A stretch of 64,000 nucleotides of DNA, taken from contig NZ_CP058235.1 of NCBI RefSeq assembly GCF_013388295.1, positions 1,094,001-1,158,000 on the forward strand, written 5' to 3'. Of the stretch, positions 48,469-58,763 are shown in pieces (the first letter of the stretch is position 1; each line of letters starts with the position of its first letter). The notes beneath the pieces were generated by a model. It saw only the letters and a program-made list of their open reading frames with translations. It made no database searches and was not told the origin of the DNA. The position numbers and the translations under genes are program-made. Origin of the DNA: Bartonella alsatica (GTDB lineage Bacteria > Pseudomonadota > Alphaproteobacteria > Rhizobiales > Rhizobiaceae).

Positions 48469-49266
48469 ATTATATAGAGTGTTTAATAAGTTTTTTCATA
48501 AATTGTTGTATTTCATTCCAGATTTAAATAGAAATGAAGATTCAAATCGAGAATAATGAATGTAAGATTCTAAATAAAGTATAAAGGTGGGTTCACCAAA
48601 AATACATTTTATAAATGTAAAATCACAATCAGGTGTTTAATTTATATATAAATATGTAATAGAAAAGACGAATTAAAGTTTTTCTAAGAGACTTTTAGAG
48701 TAAATCACGTTGGTGGTTAACAGTAAAAAACATAAAAATCATTAAAATAGCCGGTTTAAGAAATTCATAATGTAGTTTTTTAATAACAAATAAATGGGTT
48801 ACTTTGTTTCAATAAAAGCTCCTTACAATTTTTTAGAATAATCTTTTTTGATATTAATAATTTCAAATTAAAATGCTGTAGTCGTTTTGCAAAATGCAAT
48901 TACAGTGCCGTGGTCTTATGAGTATAAAGAAAAATTATAGTTGAAAAAACACTCTAACCCTTTTTTTCTTTACGATTTTTTCAATTAAAGTCTCCATCTC
49001 TTTAAGCAATATCTGATTTAGGAACGAATAAAATTCTACCTCCTTATAGTATCTCTTAGTAAATGAGAGTATTTTTACGTTTTTGATGCTTTTCACGTAT
49101 TGTACGATTGGGAGAGGGTTTAGTAAATAGTAGTTTTCTAAATACACAAGCAATAGATCGCGCGATTAAAACACTAAAGATTTGTCATTTAAAGTTGAGA
49201 CAAAGATGTATTAAGCATTATAGCTTGGTTACTAATTGAAACTTGCCATTCGGTGAAAAATAGTAG
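48469..49266. other. Non-coding stretch downstream of the adhesin locus
   Basis: About 800 bp, AT-rich, with no credible gene. A 72-codon minus-strand open stretch near 48935..49153 shows no recognisable features. The right part may contain further, unrecognisable decay of the ppx remnant that follows. Confidence 0.45.
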
Positions 49267-49597
49267 GAATTTATTCAAGGTATTTTGGATAAAATTAGTC
49301 TTGAATTGGAAGTTGTTGATTAGAAAATAGAAGCGCGTTTTGCTGTTTCAGAGTGTGGTACACTCGTTAATCCGAATACTGATGGAATTGTATTTTTTGA
49401 TATTAAAGGAAAGGCATCGGAAATTGTGCTCCTTGATGTTTTCAAAAAGCGTTCTTTATGTTTAACTGAGCAGATTACAGCATGAACTTCAGTTTCTGTT
49501 TCTGTTGTCACGTTTGCTGAATGTTTTGAGGGGAAATAAGATTAATTTGGATGATTTTGAAGAAGTGAAAAGTTATGTGTGGAGTTTTTTTAAATAA
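49267..49597 (+). pseudogene. ppx: Remnant of an exopolyphosphatase (Ppx/GppA) gene
   Basis: In one frame from 49267 the sequence reads ISLELEVVD-TAG-KIEARFAVSECGTLVNPNTDGIVFFDI, then KGKASEIVLLDV where Ppx/GppA has GGGSSEL, then LTEQITA-TGA-TSVSVSVVTFAECF. After a frameshift near 49540 it continues NLDDFEEVKSYVWSFFK. The order and spacing match the phosphatase core. Two nonsense codons, a frameshift and loss of the phosphate-binding glycines make it dead. In Rhizobiales ppx commonly precedes rlmE, as here. Confidence 0.75.
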
Positions 49598-49768
49598 TTT
49601 TTCAAACCGTTACAAGTTAGAGAGTCTAACTGAAGATTCAAAATTTTATTTCTGGTTGAGAGGAGGAATTTGGATAGAGCTTATGTTAGGCGGTAGTGTA
49701 TAGGTATCACCATAGGAAGGGGAGAGGCTTCAAGGATCATTATCAGAATATGGAGACAACGAATAGCT

Positions 49769-50497
49769 ATGAAAAAAACGATTAAAACACCGACTGGAGG
49801 ATATGGTGGTTCAGGATCGCATGAATTATATCAGCGTGTAAAGAAAAAACCAGGAACCATTAAAGCATCATCACGGCGATGGTTAGAAAGGCATTTAAAT
49901 GATCCTTATGTTCATCAATCGAAAGTGGATGGTTATCGTTCGCGTGCCGCTTATAAGCTAATCGAAATTAATGAGCGCTATAAGTTTCTCAAGAAAGGTC
50001 AAAAGATTATTGATTTAGGAGCAGCACCGGGTGGGTGGTGTCAAGTAGCTGGACGTATAGTAGAGACAAGTGATAAAAAGCCTAGTGTGGTTGGTATCGA
50101 TTATTTGCATGTTGACCGATTACCTGGGGTTGTTATGCTGGAAATGGATTTTTTACATGCAGATGCATCGCAAAAATTAATTGATGCTTTAGGAGAAAGG
50201 CCGGATGTGGTACTTTCTGATATGGCCGCACCGACAACGGGGCATCGCCAGACGGATCATTTGAGGACAATTTTTTTATGTGAAGTTGCTGCCGATTTTG
50301 CTCTTTCTGTTCTTAAACCTGGAGGACATTTTCTAGCAAAAGCCTTTCAAGGTGGAACAGAAAACACCCTACTTACTACATTAAAACAGAACTTTAAAAC
50401 AGTCCATCATGTTAAACCACCTGCGAGCCGAACAGAATCAGTAGAGCTTTATCTTCTAGCTCTTGAGTTTAAAGCAAAAACAGAAATCCAACAGTAA
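49769..50497 (+). CDS. rlmE: 23S rRNA (uridine(2552)-2'-O)-methyltransferase
   Basis: 242-aa SAM-dependent methyltransferase (FtsJ/RrmJ) that modifies U2552 in the A loop of 23S rRNA late in 50S assembly. The Rossmann SAM site is [16 protein letters not shown] (about 80-95). The catalytic K-D-K-E residues sit in [26 protein letters not shown] and [10 protein letters not shown] Gly/Lys-rich N-terminal extension is typical of alphaproteobacteria. Start ATG 49769. Confidence 0.96.
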   Translation: MKKTIKTPTGGYGGSGSHELYQRVKKKPGTIKASSRRWLERHLNDPYVHQSKVDGYRSRAAYKLIEINERYKFLKKGQKIIDLGAAPGGWCQVAGRIVETSDKKPSVVGIDYLHVDRLPGVVMLEMDFLHADASQKLIDALGERPDVVLSDMAAPTTGHRQTDHLRTIFLCEVAADFALSVLKPGGHFLAKAFQGGTENTLLTTLKQNFKTVHHVKPPASRTESVELYLLALEFKAKTEIQQ

Positions 50498-50665
50498 CTT
50501 CTTCTTTTCAGAAGGTTTAAGTCTACTTACTAAGATGTAAGGATATTTTCAACCAGCATTCAGTGATATTATTTATAGTTTTTCTGTAGTAAATGATGAA
50601 AAACTGGTAAAATTAGTGCATTGCCTGTAGAGGTAAAGGAATTGATTTCTCGGTGAGCGTTTCCA

Positions 50666-51679
50666 ATGAAATTTCTTGATCAAGCTAAAGTCTATATTCG
50701 TTCTGGTAATGGAGGAGCAGGAGCAGTATCATTTCGTCGTGAAAAATTCATAGAATTTGGGGGCCCTGATGGGGGCAATGGAGGACGTGGTGGTGATGTT
50801 TGGGTCCTCGTTGTAGATGGGCTTAATACGCTAATTGACTATCGCTACCAACAGCATTTTAAAGCAAAAACAGGTGGGAATGGTAAAGGGCGTAACATGA
50901 CGGGTGAAAGAGGTGAAGATATCATCCTTAAAGTACCGGTTGGAACACAAATTTTTGAAGAAGATAATAAGACGTTAATCTGTGATTTAACAAAAGTGGG
51001 ACAACGATACCGTCTTGCAAAAGGAGGGAACGGTGGTTTTGGGAATCTTCATTTTACGACATCTACGAATCGAGCACCTCGTCGCGCAAATCCGGGATTG
51101 GCTGGAGAAGAGCGCACACTGTGGCTTCGTTTAAAATTAATAGCTGATGGCGGCCTTATTGGTTTGCCTAATGCTGGAAAGTCAACTTTTTTAGCGTCAG
51201 TAACCGCTGCAAGACCCAAAATTGCGGATTATCCTTTTACCACTCTACATCCTCATCTTGGTGTTGCGCGCATTGATGCTCGTGAATTTGTTTTGGCTGA
51301 TATTCCCGGTCTAATCAAAGGAGCACATGAAGGTGTGGGAATTGGGGATCGTTTTTTAGGACACGTAGAACGTTGTAGTGTTTTACTCCATTTGATTTCT
51401 GCTCAAGAAGAAGATGTGGCGAAGGCATACCAAATTTTGCGTAATGAATTAGAAGCATATGGGAACAGTCTGAGTGATAAGGCTGAAATTATCGCTTTAA
51501 GTCAGATAGATACTCTCACTGCTGAAGAACGTAAAGCTAAGCAAGAGATTTTACAAAAAATAACAGGTAAATCTGTGCTGATGTTTTCTGCGGTTAGTCG
51601 TGAAGGTTTAGAAAATGTACTACGCGCTGTTGCACATATTATTGAAATGGCACGCAAAAAGCATGATGACGGAGAATAG
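50666..51679 (+). CDS. obgE: GTPase ObgE/CgtA
   Basis: 337-aa essential GTPase in 50S maturation and stress control. The N-terminal Obg domain is glycine-rich ([20 protein letters not shown], about 12-31). The G domain has G1 [11 protein letters not shown]3 DIPGLIKGA and the switch TTLHPHLGV. The C-terminal OCT domain of longer Obg proteins is absent, as in other alphaproteobacteria. It leads a proB-proA-nadD cluster, but the usual upstream rplU-rpmA lie 27 kb away. Confidence 0.97.
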   Translation: MKFLDQAKVYIRSGNGGAGAVSFRREKFIEFGGPDGGNGGRGGDVWVLVVDGLNTLIDYRYQQHFKAKTGGNGKGRNMTGERGEDIILKVPVGTQIFEEDNKTLICDLTKVGQRYRLAKGGNGGFGNLHFTTSTNRAPRRANPGLAGEERTLWLRLKLIADGGLIGLPNAGKSTFLASVTAARPKIADYPFTTLHPHLGVARIDAREFVLADIPGLIKGAHEGVGIGDRFLGHVERCSVLLHLISAQEEDVAKAYQILRNELEAYGNSLSDKAEIIALSQIDTLTAEERKAKQEILQKITGKSVLMFSAVSREGLENVLRAVAHIIEMARKKHDDGE

Positions 51680-51693
51680 CAGGATTGATTAAA

Positions 51694-52833
51694 ATGGTAG
51701 TTGGGTTGCAAAAACTTGCACATTATAAACGCATTGTGATCAAAATTGGATCTGCACTTTTGGTTGATCCGCAGACAGGTTTACGGGCTGATTGGCTCAA
51801 TAGTTTGATAAATGATGTTGTCAAGTTGCGTCAAAAAGGTGTTGAAATTTTATTAGTGTCTTCAGGTGCTATTGCTTTAGGAAGAACATTGTTACAACTT
51901 CCTAAAGGAACTTTGAAATTAGAAGAGAGTCAGGCATGTGCTGCTTTGGGGCAAATTGAATTAGCGAAGACATATGGTGATGCGCTTGCTCAGTATGGAT
52001 TAAAAACAGGACAAATTTTACTCACTCTATTCGATACGGAAGAACGACGGCGTTATCTCAATGCACGTGCTACGATTAATGTACTTTTGCGTTTTGGAGC
52101 GGTGCCCGTTATTAATGAAAATGATACTGTCGCAACAAGTGAAATTCGCTATGGTGATAATGATCGTTTAGCAGCACGTGTAGCAACGATGATGGATTCA
52201 GATCTTTTGATACTTTTATCAGATATTGATGGCCTCTATGCGAAGTCTCCCCATCGTGATCCAAAGGCTGAATTTATTCCCTTTATTGCATCGATTACTA
52301 GTGATATCGAAAAAATGGCAGATGTTACTGTTTCAGAGATTTCTCGCGGAGGAATGAAGACCAAGCTTGAAGCCGGTAAGATAGCAAATTCTGCTGGAAC
52401 GGCTATGGTTATTACTTCAGGCAAACGTATGAATCCTCTTACAGCACTTGATAGGGGGGAACGCAATAGTTTTTTTGCTGCCGGTGAAAAGCCTGTCAAT
52501 GCTTGGAAAACATGGATTTCTGGCCATTTAGCTCCATCTGGTTTTTTGACGATTGATTGGGGAGCGGTGAAGGCTCTTGAATCTGGAAAATCATTATTAG
52601 CTGTAGGAGTTATTGCGGTTGAGGGAAGATTCAATCGTGGAGATACGGTTGCAATTGTTGATGTAAATGGAGTTGAGATTGCTCGGGGACTTGTAAATTA
52701 TGGTAAAGATGAAGTTGTACGTATTATGGGGTGTAAAAGAAAAGAAATTGAATCTATCCTTGGATATGAAGCACGCTCTGCTATGGTGCATCGTAATGAT
52801 ATGGTTTTACGCTGCTTGACCGATTCTGCTTGA
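51694..52833 (+). CDS. proB: Glutamate 5-kinase
   Basis: 379-aa kinase for the first step of proline synthesis. The amino-acid kinase domain begins [13 protein letters not shown] and includes [31 protein letters not shown] and the [16 protein letters not shown] signature. The C-terminal PUA domain occupies about 285-370. ATG 51694 is preferred over TTG 51685 because AGGA lies 10 nt upstream. It begins 15 bp after obgE. Confidence 0.96.
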   Translation: MVVGLQKLAHYKRIVIKIGSALLVDPQTGLRADWLNSLINDVVKLRQKGVEILLVSSGAIALGRTLLQLPKGTLKLEESQACAALGQIELAKTYGDALAQYGLKTGQILLTLFDTEERRRYLNARATINVLLRFGAVPVINENDTVATSEIRYGDNDRLAARVATMMDSDLLILLSDIDGLYAKSPHRDPKAEFIPFIASITSDIEKMADVTVSEISRGGMKTKLEAGKIANSAGTAMVITSGKRMNPLTALDRGERNSFFAAGEKPVNAWKTWISGHLAPSGFLTIDWGAVKALESGKSLLAVGVIAVEGRFNRGDTVAIVDVNGVEIARGLVNYGKDEVVRIMGCKRKEIESILGYEARSAMVHRNDMVLRCLTDSA

Positions 52834-52882
52834 AAAAGTTATCTTTTATCTTGTTTATTGTTTTAACAGAGTGAATAATATT

Positions 52883-54139
52883 ATGACTTTAAAAGAACAG
52901 ATGAAGGAAATGGGGCGAAAAGCGCGCCATGCTGCTGCGGCGCTAGCTATTATGTCTCCTAAACAAAAGAATAAAGCATTAGAAATGATAGCTTTAAGTT
53001 TAGAGGCTCAATCAACTGAAATTTTACGAGCTAATCAGCAGGATTTAGAAAATGCTGTTCAGAATAATTTGAAGGCAGCGATGATTGATAGGCTCAAGTT
53101 AGACGAGTTGCGTTTGCGTGCAATTATAGAAAGTATCCAAAAAATTGTTTCTTTGCCTGATCCTGTTGGGCAAGTGATGAGTGAATGGACACGTCCAAAT
53201 GGGCTTCATATTAGCCGTGTTCGTACACCACTTGGTGTGATTGGCATCATCTATGAAAGTCGACCAAATGTTACAATTGATGCAAGCGCTTTGTGTTTAA
53301 AAGCTGGAAATGCTGCAATTTTACGCGGTGGCTCGGATAGTTTTCATTCTGCCCATGCACTTCATTCGGCGTTGGTGAGAGGATTGGAGGAAGCTGGTTT
53401 TCCTAAAAATGCTATTCAAATGGTTGAAACGACAGATCGTAGTGCTGTTGGAGAAATGCTCAAAGGATTGGATGGTATGATTGATGTTATTGTACCTCGT
53501 GGTGGAAAAAAACTCGTTGCACGCGTTCAGTCTGATGCACGTGTTCCGACTTTTGCACATTTAGAGGGACTCTGTCATATTTATATTGACCAATCAGCAA
53601 ATTTAGATATGGCACGCAATATTGTTTTAAATGCGAAACTGCGGCGTACAGGGATATGTAGTGCTGTTGAGACAGTCCTCATTGACCGCCAAGCATTAAA
53701 AAAATTTCTTCCTGTTCTAACTGCTTTACAGGAGAAGGGGTGTGAAATTCGTGCAACAGAAGATATTATTTTTCTGATGCCAGACTTCAAATTAGCTTCT
53801 GAAGAAGATTGGTCGTACGAATATCTTGATGCAATTCTTTCTGTCAAAACAGTTGAAGGTATTGAGGGAGCTATTGCACACATTCAACGTTATTCATCAG
53901 GGCATACGGAATCGATTATAGCTGAGGATATGGGGGTGGTAAAAATATTTTTTAATCGTTTAGATTCGGCTATTTTACTTCATAATGCATCTACTCAATT
54001 TGCTGATGGAGGTGAATTTGGTTTTGGGGCGGAACTTGGTATCGCAACAGGAAAAATGCATGCGCGTGGCCCTATAGGTGTTGAACAGCTAACATCATTT
54101 CAGTATCATATTAAAGGAAATGGACAGATTAGGCTTTGA
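52883..54139 (+). CDS. proA: Gamma-glutamyl phosphate reductase
   Basis: Aldehyde-dehydrogenase-fold enzyme reducing glutamyl-5-phosphate to the semialdehyde. Cofactor and substrate motifs include [20 protein letters not shown], and the active-site Cys lies in [32 protein letters not shown] is the C-terminal signature. ATG 52883 ([11 protein letters not shown]) is preferred; GTG 52871 would add four residues. It lies 49 bp after proB and its TGA overlaps the nadD open frame. Confidence 0.96.
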   Translation: MTLKEQMKEMGRKARHAAAALAIMSPKQKNKALEMIALSLEAQSTEILRANQQDLENAVQNNLKAAMIDRLKLDELRLRAIIESIQKIVSLPDPVGQVMSEWTRPNGLHISRVRTPLGVIGIIYESRPNVTIDASALCLKAGNAAILRGGSDSFHSAHALHSALVRGLEEAGFPKNAIQMVETTDRSAVGEMLKGLDGMIDVIVPRGGKKLVARVQSDARVPTFAHLEGLCHIYIDQSANLDMARNIVLNAKLRRTGICSAVETVLIDRQALKKFLPVLTALQEKGCEIRATEDIIFLMPDFKLASEEDWSYEYLDAILSVKTVEGIEGAIAHIQRYSSGHTESIIAEDMGVVKIFFNRLDSAILLHNASTQFADGGEFGFGAELGIATGKMHARGPIGVEQLTSFQYHIKGNGQIRL

Positions 54140-54168
54140 AAAATCTATTTTTTGCATGGAAGGATCGT

Positions 54169-54753
54169 ATGCCCTATGTTGAAAGGTCTAACGTTGTAGG
54201 CCTTTTAGGTGGGTCTTTTAATCCACCGCATGCTGGACATCTTCTTGTTGCAAAAATTGCAATTCGGCGTTTGTGTCTTGATCAATTATGGTGGATGGTA
54301 ACTCCAAGAAACCCCCTAAAAGATTGTACGTACTTACCCTCTTTACATGAGAGAATGCGACTAAGTATTGAACTCGTTGATCATCCGAAGATTCGCGTAA
54401 CGGGTTTTGAACAGGCTATAGGTAGTAAACTATCAGTAGATACGATTTCTCATATTCTTGCACATTATCGCGGTGTGCATTTTGTCTGGGTTATAGGTGC
54501 AGATAGTTTTGCAACGATTCATCATTGGTATCGCTGGCATGATATTGTATCTATGCTTCCTATTGCGATTATTGATCGTCCTTTTTTGCATATGTCAGCA
54601 CTCTCTTCTCCTATGGCACACATTTACCGTTCTTTTCGTTTAGATGAGAAAGAAAGCAGACGATTACCTTTTATGAAACCACCAGCTTGGACTTATTTGC
54701 ATGGGCCTTTGTCTTTTCAGTCTTCAACGAATCTTCGTTTAAAAAAAGCATGA
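54169..54753 (+). CDS. nadD: Nicotinate-nucleotide adenylyltransferase
   Basis: 194-aa enzyme converting nicotinate mononucleotide to deamido-NAD. The nucleotidyltransferase signature GLLGGSFNPPHAGHLLVA and the later MVTPRNPLKD and WVIGADSFATIHHWYRW are diagnostic. The frame is open from TTG 54136, overlapping the proA stop, but ATG 54169 has GGAAGGA just upstream and starts with the usual short lead (MPYVERSNVVG). Cytoplasmic; fourth in the cluster. Confidence 0.95.
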   Translation: MPYVERSNVVGLLGGSFNPPHAGHLLVAKIAIRRLCLDQLWWMVTPRNPLKDCTYLPSLHERMRLSIELVDHPKIRVTGFEQAIGSKLSVDTISHILAHYRGVHFVWVIGADSFATIHHWYRWHDIVSMLPIAIIDRPFLHMSALSSPMAHIYRSFRLDEKESRRLPFMKPPAWTYLHGPLSFQSSTNLRLKKA

Positions 54754-55136
54754 TTTTTTTGAGTATTTTATCTTTGAGGACCTAAAGTATTGTCTTTCTG
54801 GACGGTAATATAAAACATATCCGATGCAATGTAAAAATACGATGGCATCCATGTATGATTTCAATTTTCTTTTACATCAATTAAGTGTAGAAGAGTGAAG
54901 TTAAACGGGACATTCAGAGCAGGATTTATTCCAGTAAGCTTATAAGGTGAAGGGTAAGAGTTAGAGTCGGTAGAGTGAATCTGAGGGCAACCAATTGAAT
55001 GTTAGATAGGTGGGGTAGGGAGATAAAAATTTTCGTTTTAAAGGGTGAAGCAAAATTCGAAAAAGTTTGCTTCTCTTTTAAGAGGGGGTACTTTTTTATA
55101 CTTTAAATAATAAGAAAGAATATAGGTCTGGAAAAC
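54754..55136. other. Non-coding gap between nadD and rsfS
   Basis: About 380 bp without a gene. It is purine-rich towards the right (GGTGGGGTAGGGAGATAAAA near 55010). In relatives nadD and rsfS are usually close, so this may be degraded or regulatory DNA. Confidence 0.4.
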
Positions 55137-55550
55137 GTGTTACAAAAACATTTTTACAGTATTGCATCTTCGACAGAAAAAAAAATCTTTTCTGCTCGTG
55201 ATAGTCTCAAAATTATTCTCAAGAGTTTAGAGGATACAAAAGCAGAGGATATAGTCTCTATTGATATTCAGGGGAAATCAGCTTTAGCTGATTACATGGT
55301 CATAGCTTCAGCATATTCACAGCGTCATGTAGCTGCTGTTGCTGATCATTTATTACGTACTTGGAAAAACAGTGGCAGCGGTCTTGCAAGTGTAGAAGGG
55401 CTTGCGGGAGGTGATTGGGTATTGATTGATACAGGTGATATTATTGTCCATCTTTTTCGTCCAGAAATTCGTCTCTTTTACAATTTAGAAAAGATGTGGC
55501 TTGCTCCAGATTTTAACAATACAAAATCGGTACTCTTTGGAGATCATTAA
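55137..55550 (+). CDS. rsfS: Ribosomal silencing factor RsfS
   Basis: 137-aa Iojap/DUF143 protein that binds L14 on the 50S subunit and blocks joining in starvation. The core is LKIILKSLEDTKAEDIVSID, ADYMVIASAYSQRHVAAVAD, GLAGGDWVLIDTGDIIVHLF and the RLFYNLEKMW end. GTG start at 55137. The stop is followed after one base by the rlmH ATG, the conserved rsfS-rlmH pair. Confidence 0.94.
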   Translation: MLQKHFYSIASSTEKKIFSARDSLKIILKSLEDTKAEDIVSIDIQGKSALADYMVIASAYSQRHVAAVADHLLRTWKNSGSGLASVEGLAGGDWVLIDTGDIIVHLFRPEIRLFYNLEKMWLAPDFNNTKSVLFGDH

Positions 55551-55551
55551 C

Positions 55552-56034
55552 ATGCAAATTTCTATTTTTGCTGTTGGTCGCATGAAAAAGGGAGCGGAAC
55601 ATGAATTAGTTCACCATTATTTGGATCGTTTTTCTAAAAGTTCTGGAGCTATAGGGGTTCATTTAAAAAAATTAAAGGAAATATCAGAAAGTCGTGCTCA
55701 GACAGCATGTCAGCGTATGGAAGAAGAGGGAAGAAAGCTTATCGAATTTCTGCCTGAAAAATGTCGACTAATCGTGTTAGATGAGCGTGGAAAGTCGATT
55801 TCGTCATCTGCTTTTGCGGAAAAAATACAGTTTTATCGTGATGAAGGTATCCGTGATCTCATAATTGCTTTAGGAGGACCTGATGGGCATAATGAACAAA
55901 TAAGAAGTCGTGCTGACTTTCTTTTGTCTTTTGGTTTTATGACATGGCCGCATCAAATTGCGCGTATACTTCTTACAGAGCAGCTTTATCGTGCTGTAAC
56001 AATTGTGAGTAATCATCCTTATCATCGTTTTTAA
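55552..56034 (+). CDS. rlmH: 23S rRNA (pseudouridine(1915)-N3)-methyltransferase
   Basis: 160-aa SPOUT (knot) methyltransferase that modifies pseudouridine 1915 in helix 69 of 23S rRNA. Key segments are LIVLDERGKSISSSAFAEKI, the SAM-knot motif LIIALGGPDGHNEQI, and the C-terminal LLTEQLYRAVTIVSNHPYHR. ATG 55552 (MQISIFAVG) gives the standard length; an earlier in-frame start would overlap rsfS. Cytoplasmic homodimer. Confidence 0.97.
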   Translation: MQISIFAVGRMKKGAEHELVHHYLDRFSKSSGAIGVHLKKLKEISESRAQTACQRMEEEGRKLIEFLPEKCRLIVLDERGKSISSSAFAEKIQFYRDEGIRDLIIALGGPDGHNEQIRSRADFLLSFGFMTWPHQIARILLTEQLYRAVTIVSNHPYHRF

Positions 56035-56130
56035 AGTTTTTGTGCGATTTTTAGTACTTAACTATGTATTTATTAATATTGTTTTAGCTGACATCATTTA
56101 AAGCAACGTTAGTTTATGCGATGATGCTTA

Positions 56131-57408
56131 ATGGTTGGGCAAATGAAGAAGCTTCTTCATAGAAAGATACGATATTTATACGAGAAATGCGCGATATTTG
56201 TCACGCTGTTTTTGAGTACAGGATTTTGCTTTTCTGTATCGCATGCTGAAGATAAAATTAGGAGTGTAGAAGCAGCACATAAAGCGTTGGTAGAAATTCG
56301 CCAAAATATTTCCATCTCACATGAGCGTGTTGCTTTTCTTACGCGTCAGGTTGAGCGTTTAAAGAAAGATCAACTTGTTTTGAGTAATGCACTCATAAAA
56401 GCTGCTAAAGCAGAACGTGCAGTAGCAAATGATATTGCTGAAAAGGAAGAAAAGCTAAAAAAAATGATAGAAAAGCGGGCACAAGTTTATCAAAATTTGA
56501 AAAGTCGTCGTGCTGAATTTGCGGAAGTTCTTGTCATTTTAGAACGTATGGGATTAAAGCCACCTCCTGCTCTTATGGTACGGCCTGAGGATGTGTTAGC
56601 TTCTGTACGTAGTTCTGTTTTATTGGGGGCTGTCGTACCTCAGATGCAAGAGAAAACACAAGCTTTAACAGAAAGTCTCAAGGAATTGACTACTTTGAGC
56701 AATTCAATTGCTACAGAATATGCAGCATTAAAAATTAAAATGCAAAACCAAGCAGAGCAGCAAAAGCATCTAGAGCTTTTATTAGAGGAAAAAGCCAAAC
56801 TACAAACAAAAACAGAAAAAAAACTTACAGAGCAACAACAAAAAAACCTTGTTCTTGCGAAAAAAGCCCAATCTTTGGAAGAATTAATTTTAGAACTTGA
56901 TCGTCAATCAAAACTTAATTCTGATATATCAATACAAGTGCGGAAAAATTTACAATTGTTAGAGCGATCCAATTTTGAAAATAGAAAAGGCTCTTTGCTT
57001 TTTCCTGTTTTAGGAACAAGAATTCAGCATGCTCATAAAAATTCGCAGTTTGCTCGCTTTGGTGAGATGATTGAAACAGAAGCAGCAGCAGTCGTTATAT
57101 CTCCTGCTGATGCTCTTGTTGCTTTTGCTGGACCATTTCGTTCTTACGGACAGTTAATTATCCTCAATGTTGGAAATGGTTATCATATCGTGCTTATTGG
57201 TATGTCCAGAATCAATGTCGCTCAGGGGCAATTTGTTCTTGCGGGTGAGCCTCTTGGGACGATGGGGATGCAATTTATTGCGAACAGTGTTGCATTGGAT
57301 ATAGGCAAAACTGCTCCGATGCTTTACATTGAGTTTAGAAAGCAAGGGAAGCCTATAAATCCAACTCCTTGGTGGCGAACTGAAAAAAACGAAAAGGAAC
57401 CAAAATGA
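56131..57408 (+). CDS. EnvC-like coiled-coil protein with degenerate LytM domain
   Basis: 425-aa exported protein. A signal region (IFVTLFLSTGFCFSVSHA, ending near residue 40) precedes a long coiled coil (about 45-270, rich in Lys/Glu/Gln) and a C-terminal M23/LytM domain (about 295-415: ADALVAFAGPFRSYGQLIIL, NGYHIVLIGMSRINVAQGQF). The His/Asp zinc ligands of active M23 peptidases are not complete, as in EnvC, which activates amidases instead of cutting peptidoglycan. It likely helps septal peptidoglycan splitting. Its stop overlaps the ctpA start (ATGA). Confidence 0.87.
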   Translation: MVGQMKKLLHRKIRYLYEKCAIFVTLFLSTGFCFSVSHAEDKIRSVEAAHKALVEIRQNISISHERVAFLTRQVERLKKDQLVLSNALIKAAKAERAVANDIAEKEEKLKKMIEKRAQVYQNLKSRRAEFAEVLVILERMGLKPPPALMVRPEDVLASVRSSVLLGAVVPQMQEKTQALTESLKELTTLSNSIATEYAALKIKMQNQAEQQKHLELLLEEKAKLQTKTEKKLTEQQQKNLVLAKKAQSLEELILELDRQSKLNSDISIQVRKNLQLLERSNFENRKGSLLFPVLGTRIQHAHKNSQFARFGEMIETEAAAVVISPADALVAFAGPFRSYGQLIILNVGNGYHIVLIGMSRINVAQGQFVLAGEPLGTMGMQFIANSVALDIGKTAPMLYIEFRKQGKPINPTPWWRTEKNEKEPK

Positions 57409-58715
57409 TTCGTAAAGTTATTCTTTGGGTCGCTGGGGTATTGCTCGGCGCCAGTTCAATGATTATGGTGCAGTCTTTTGCTGCTAAGAATGAAGGTGAA
57501 GCATATAAAGAACTAGCCCTATTTGGTGATATTTTTGAACGAGTACGTATGCAATATGTGACGGTTCCAGATGATAAAAAGCTTATTGAGAATGCTATCA
57601 AAGGAATGCTCATATCACTTGATCCCCATTCGTCTTATATGAATGCGCAAGAAGCCAAGGAGATGCGGGATTCTACAAAGGGAGAATTTGGAGGCCTTGG
57701 TATTGAAGTAACCATGGAGAAAAATTTAATTAAAGTTGTTTCTCCAATGGATGATACACCTGCTTCAAAAGCAGGGATTTTGGCGGGAGATCTTATTTCA
57801 AAAATTGATGGTGTACAGACCAATGGTTATACGTTAAATGAAGCTGTTAATAAGATGCGTGGTGCTCCTGGAACACCAATTACGTTGACGATTATTCGTT
57901 CTGGTGTTGATAAGCCGATCGATATTAAGGTCGTTCGTGATATCATCAAAGTGAAGGCGGTGAAATATCGTGTTGAAGGCGATATTGGTTATTTAAGAAT
58001 CATTCAGTTTTCTGAACAGACTTTTGGCAATCTTCAGGCTGCAATTAAAGATATTCAATCTAAAATTCCTCAAGATAAATTAAAAGGGTATGTTCTTGAT
58101 TTACGGCTTAATCCTGGTGGTCTTTTAGACCAGGCTGTTAATGTTTCAAGCGCTTTTCTTAATAAAGGTGAGATTGTATCAACTCGTGGGCGTAAAAAGA
58201 GTGATGTGACAAGATTTGATGCTAAGCCAGGTGATATCATCAATGGAAAACCTCTTATTGTGCTGATTAATGGTGGTTCGGCAAGTGCTTCTGAAATTGT
58301 TGCAGGAGCATTACAAGATCATCGTCGTGCTACAATTTTAGGAACGCAATCTTTTGGTAAAGGATCTGTTCAAACAATTATCCCTTTGGGTGAAGATGGT
58401 GCTTTACGTTTAACAACAGCACTTTATTATACGCCGTCTGGCACCTCAATTCAAGGAACAGGGATTACACCTGATATTATTGTAGAGCAACCACTACCTG
58501 AAAAATACAAAGGCTATGATGTAAAGGTTGGTGAATCTGCATTAAAAGGGCATATCAAAGGAAAGCAAGAAAGCAATAAAGGGTCTGGCTCAGCTGCTTT
58601 TGTTCCCCAGGATCCTAAGGAAGATATTCAATTACATGAGGCTTATAAGCTGTTACGGGGTGAAATGGCAAATGCGGCATTTCCACCAGATCCCAATAAG
58701 GATGTTTTAAAGTGA
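57405..58715 (+). CDS. ctpA: Carboxy-terminal processing protease CtpA
   Basis: 436-aa S41 serine protease, exported through an N-terminal signal/anchor (VILWVAGVLLGASSMIMVQS, residues 5-24). The PDZ domain covers about 95-180 (GGLGIEVTMEKNLIKVVSPM). The catalytic domain has the GGSASASEI motif (290-298) with the nucleophile Ser and Lys319 in SFGKGSVQ. It processes or degrades envelope proteins from the C-terminus. It overlaps the EnvC-like gene by 4 nt and precedes ialA, an order also known from the Bartonella invasion locus. Confidence 0.96.
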   Translation: MIRKVILWVAGVLLGASSMIMVQSFAAKNEGEAYKELALFGDIFERVRMQYVTVPDDKKLIENAIKGMLISLDPHSSYMNAQEAKEMRDSTKGEFGGLGIEVTMEKNLIKVVSPMDDTPASKAGILAGDLISKIDGVQTNGYTLNEAVNKMRGAPGTPITLTIIRSGVDKPIDIKVVRDIIKVKAVKYRVEGDIGYLRIIQFSEQTFGNLQAAIKDIQSKIPQDKLKGYVLDLRLNPGGLLDQAVNVSSAFLNKGEIVSTRGRKKSDVTRFDAKPGDIINGKPLIVLINGGSASASEIVAGALQDHRRATILGTQSFGKGSVQTIIPLGEDGALRLTTALYYTPSGTSIQGTGITPDIIVEQPLPEKYKGYDVKVGESALKGHIKGKQESNKGSGSAAFVPQDPKEDIQLHEAYKLLRGEMANAAFPPDPNKDVLK

Positions 58716-58763
58716 GAAAAGGTGTGTAACAGCTGACAGCTTATAAATTTGGGAGATAATTGA

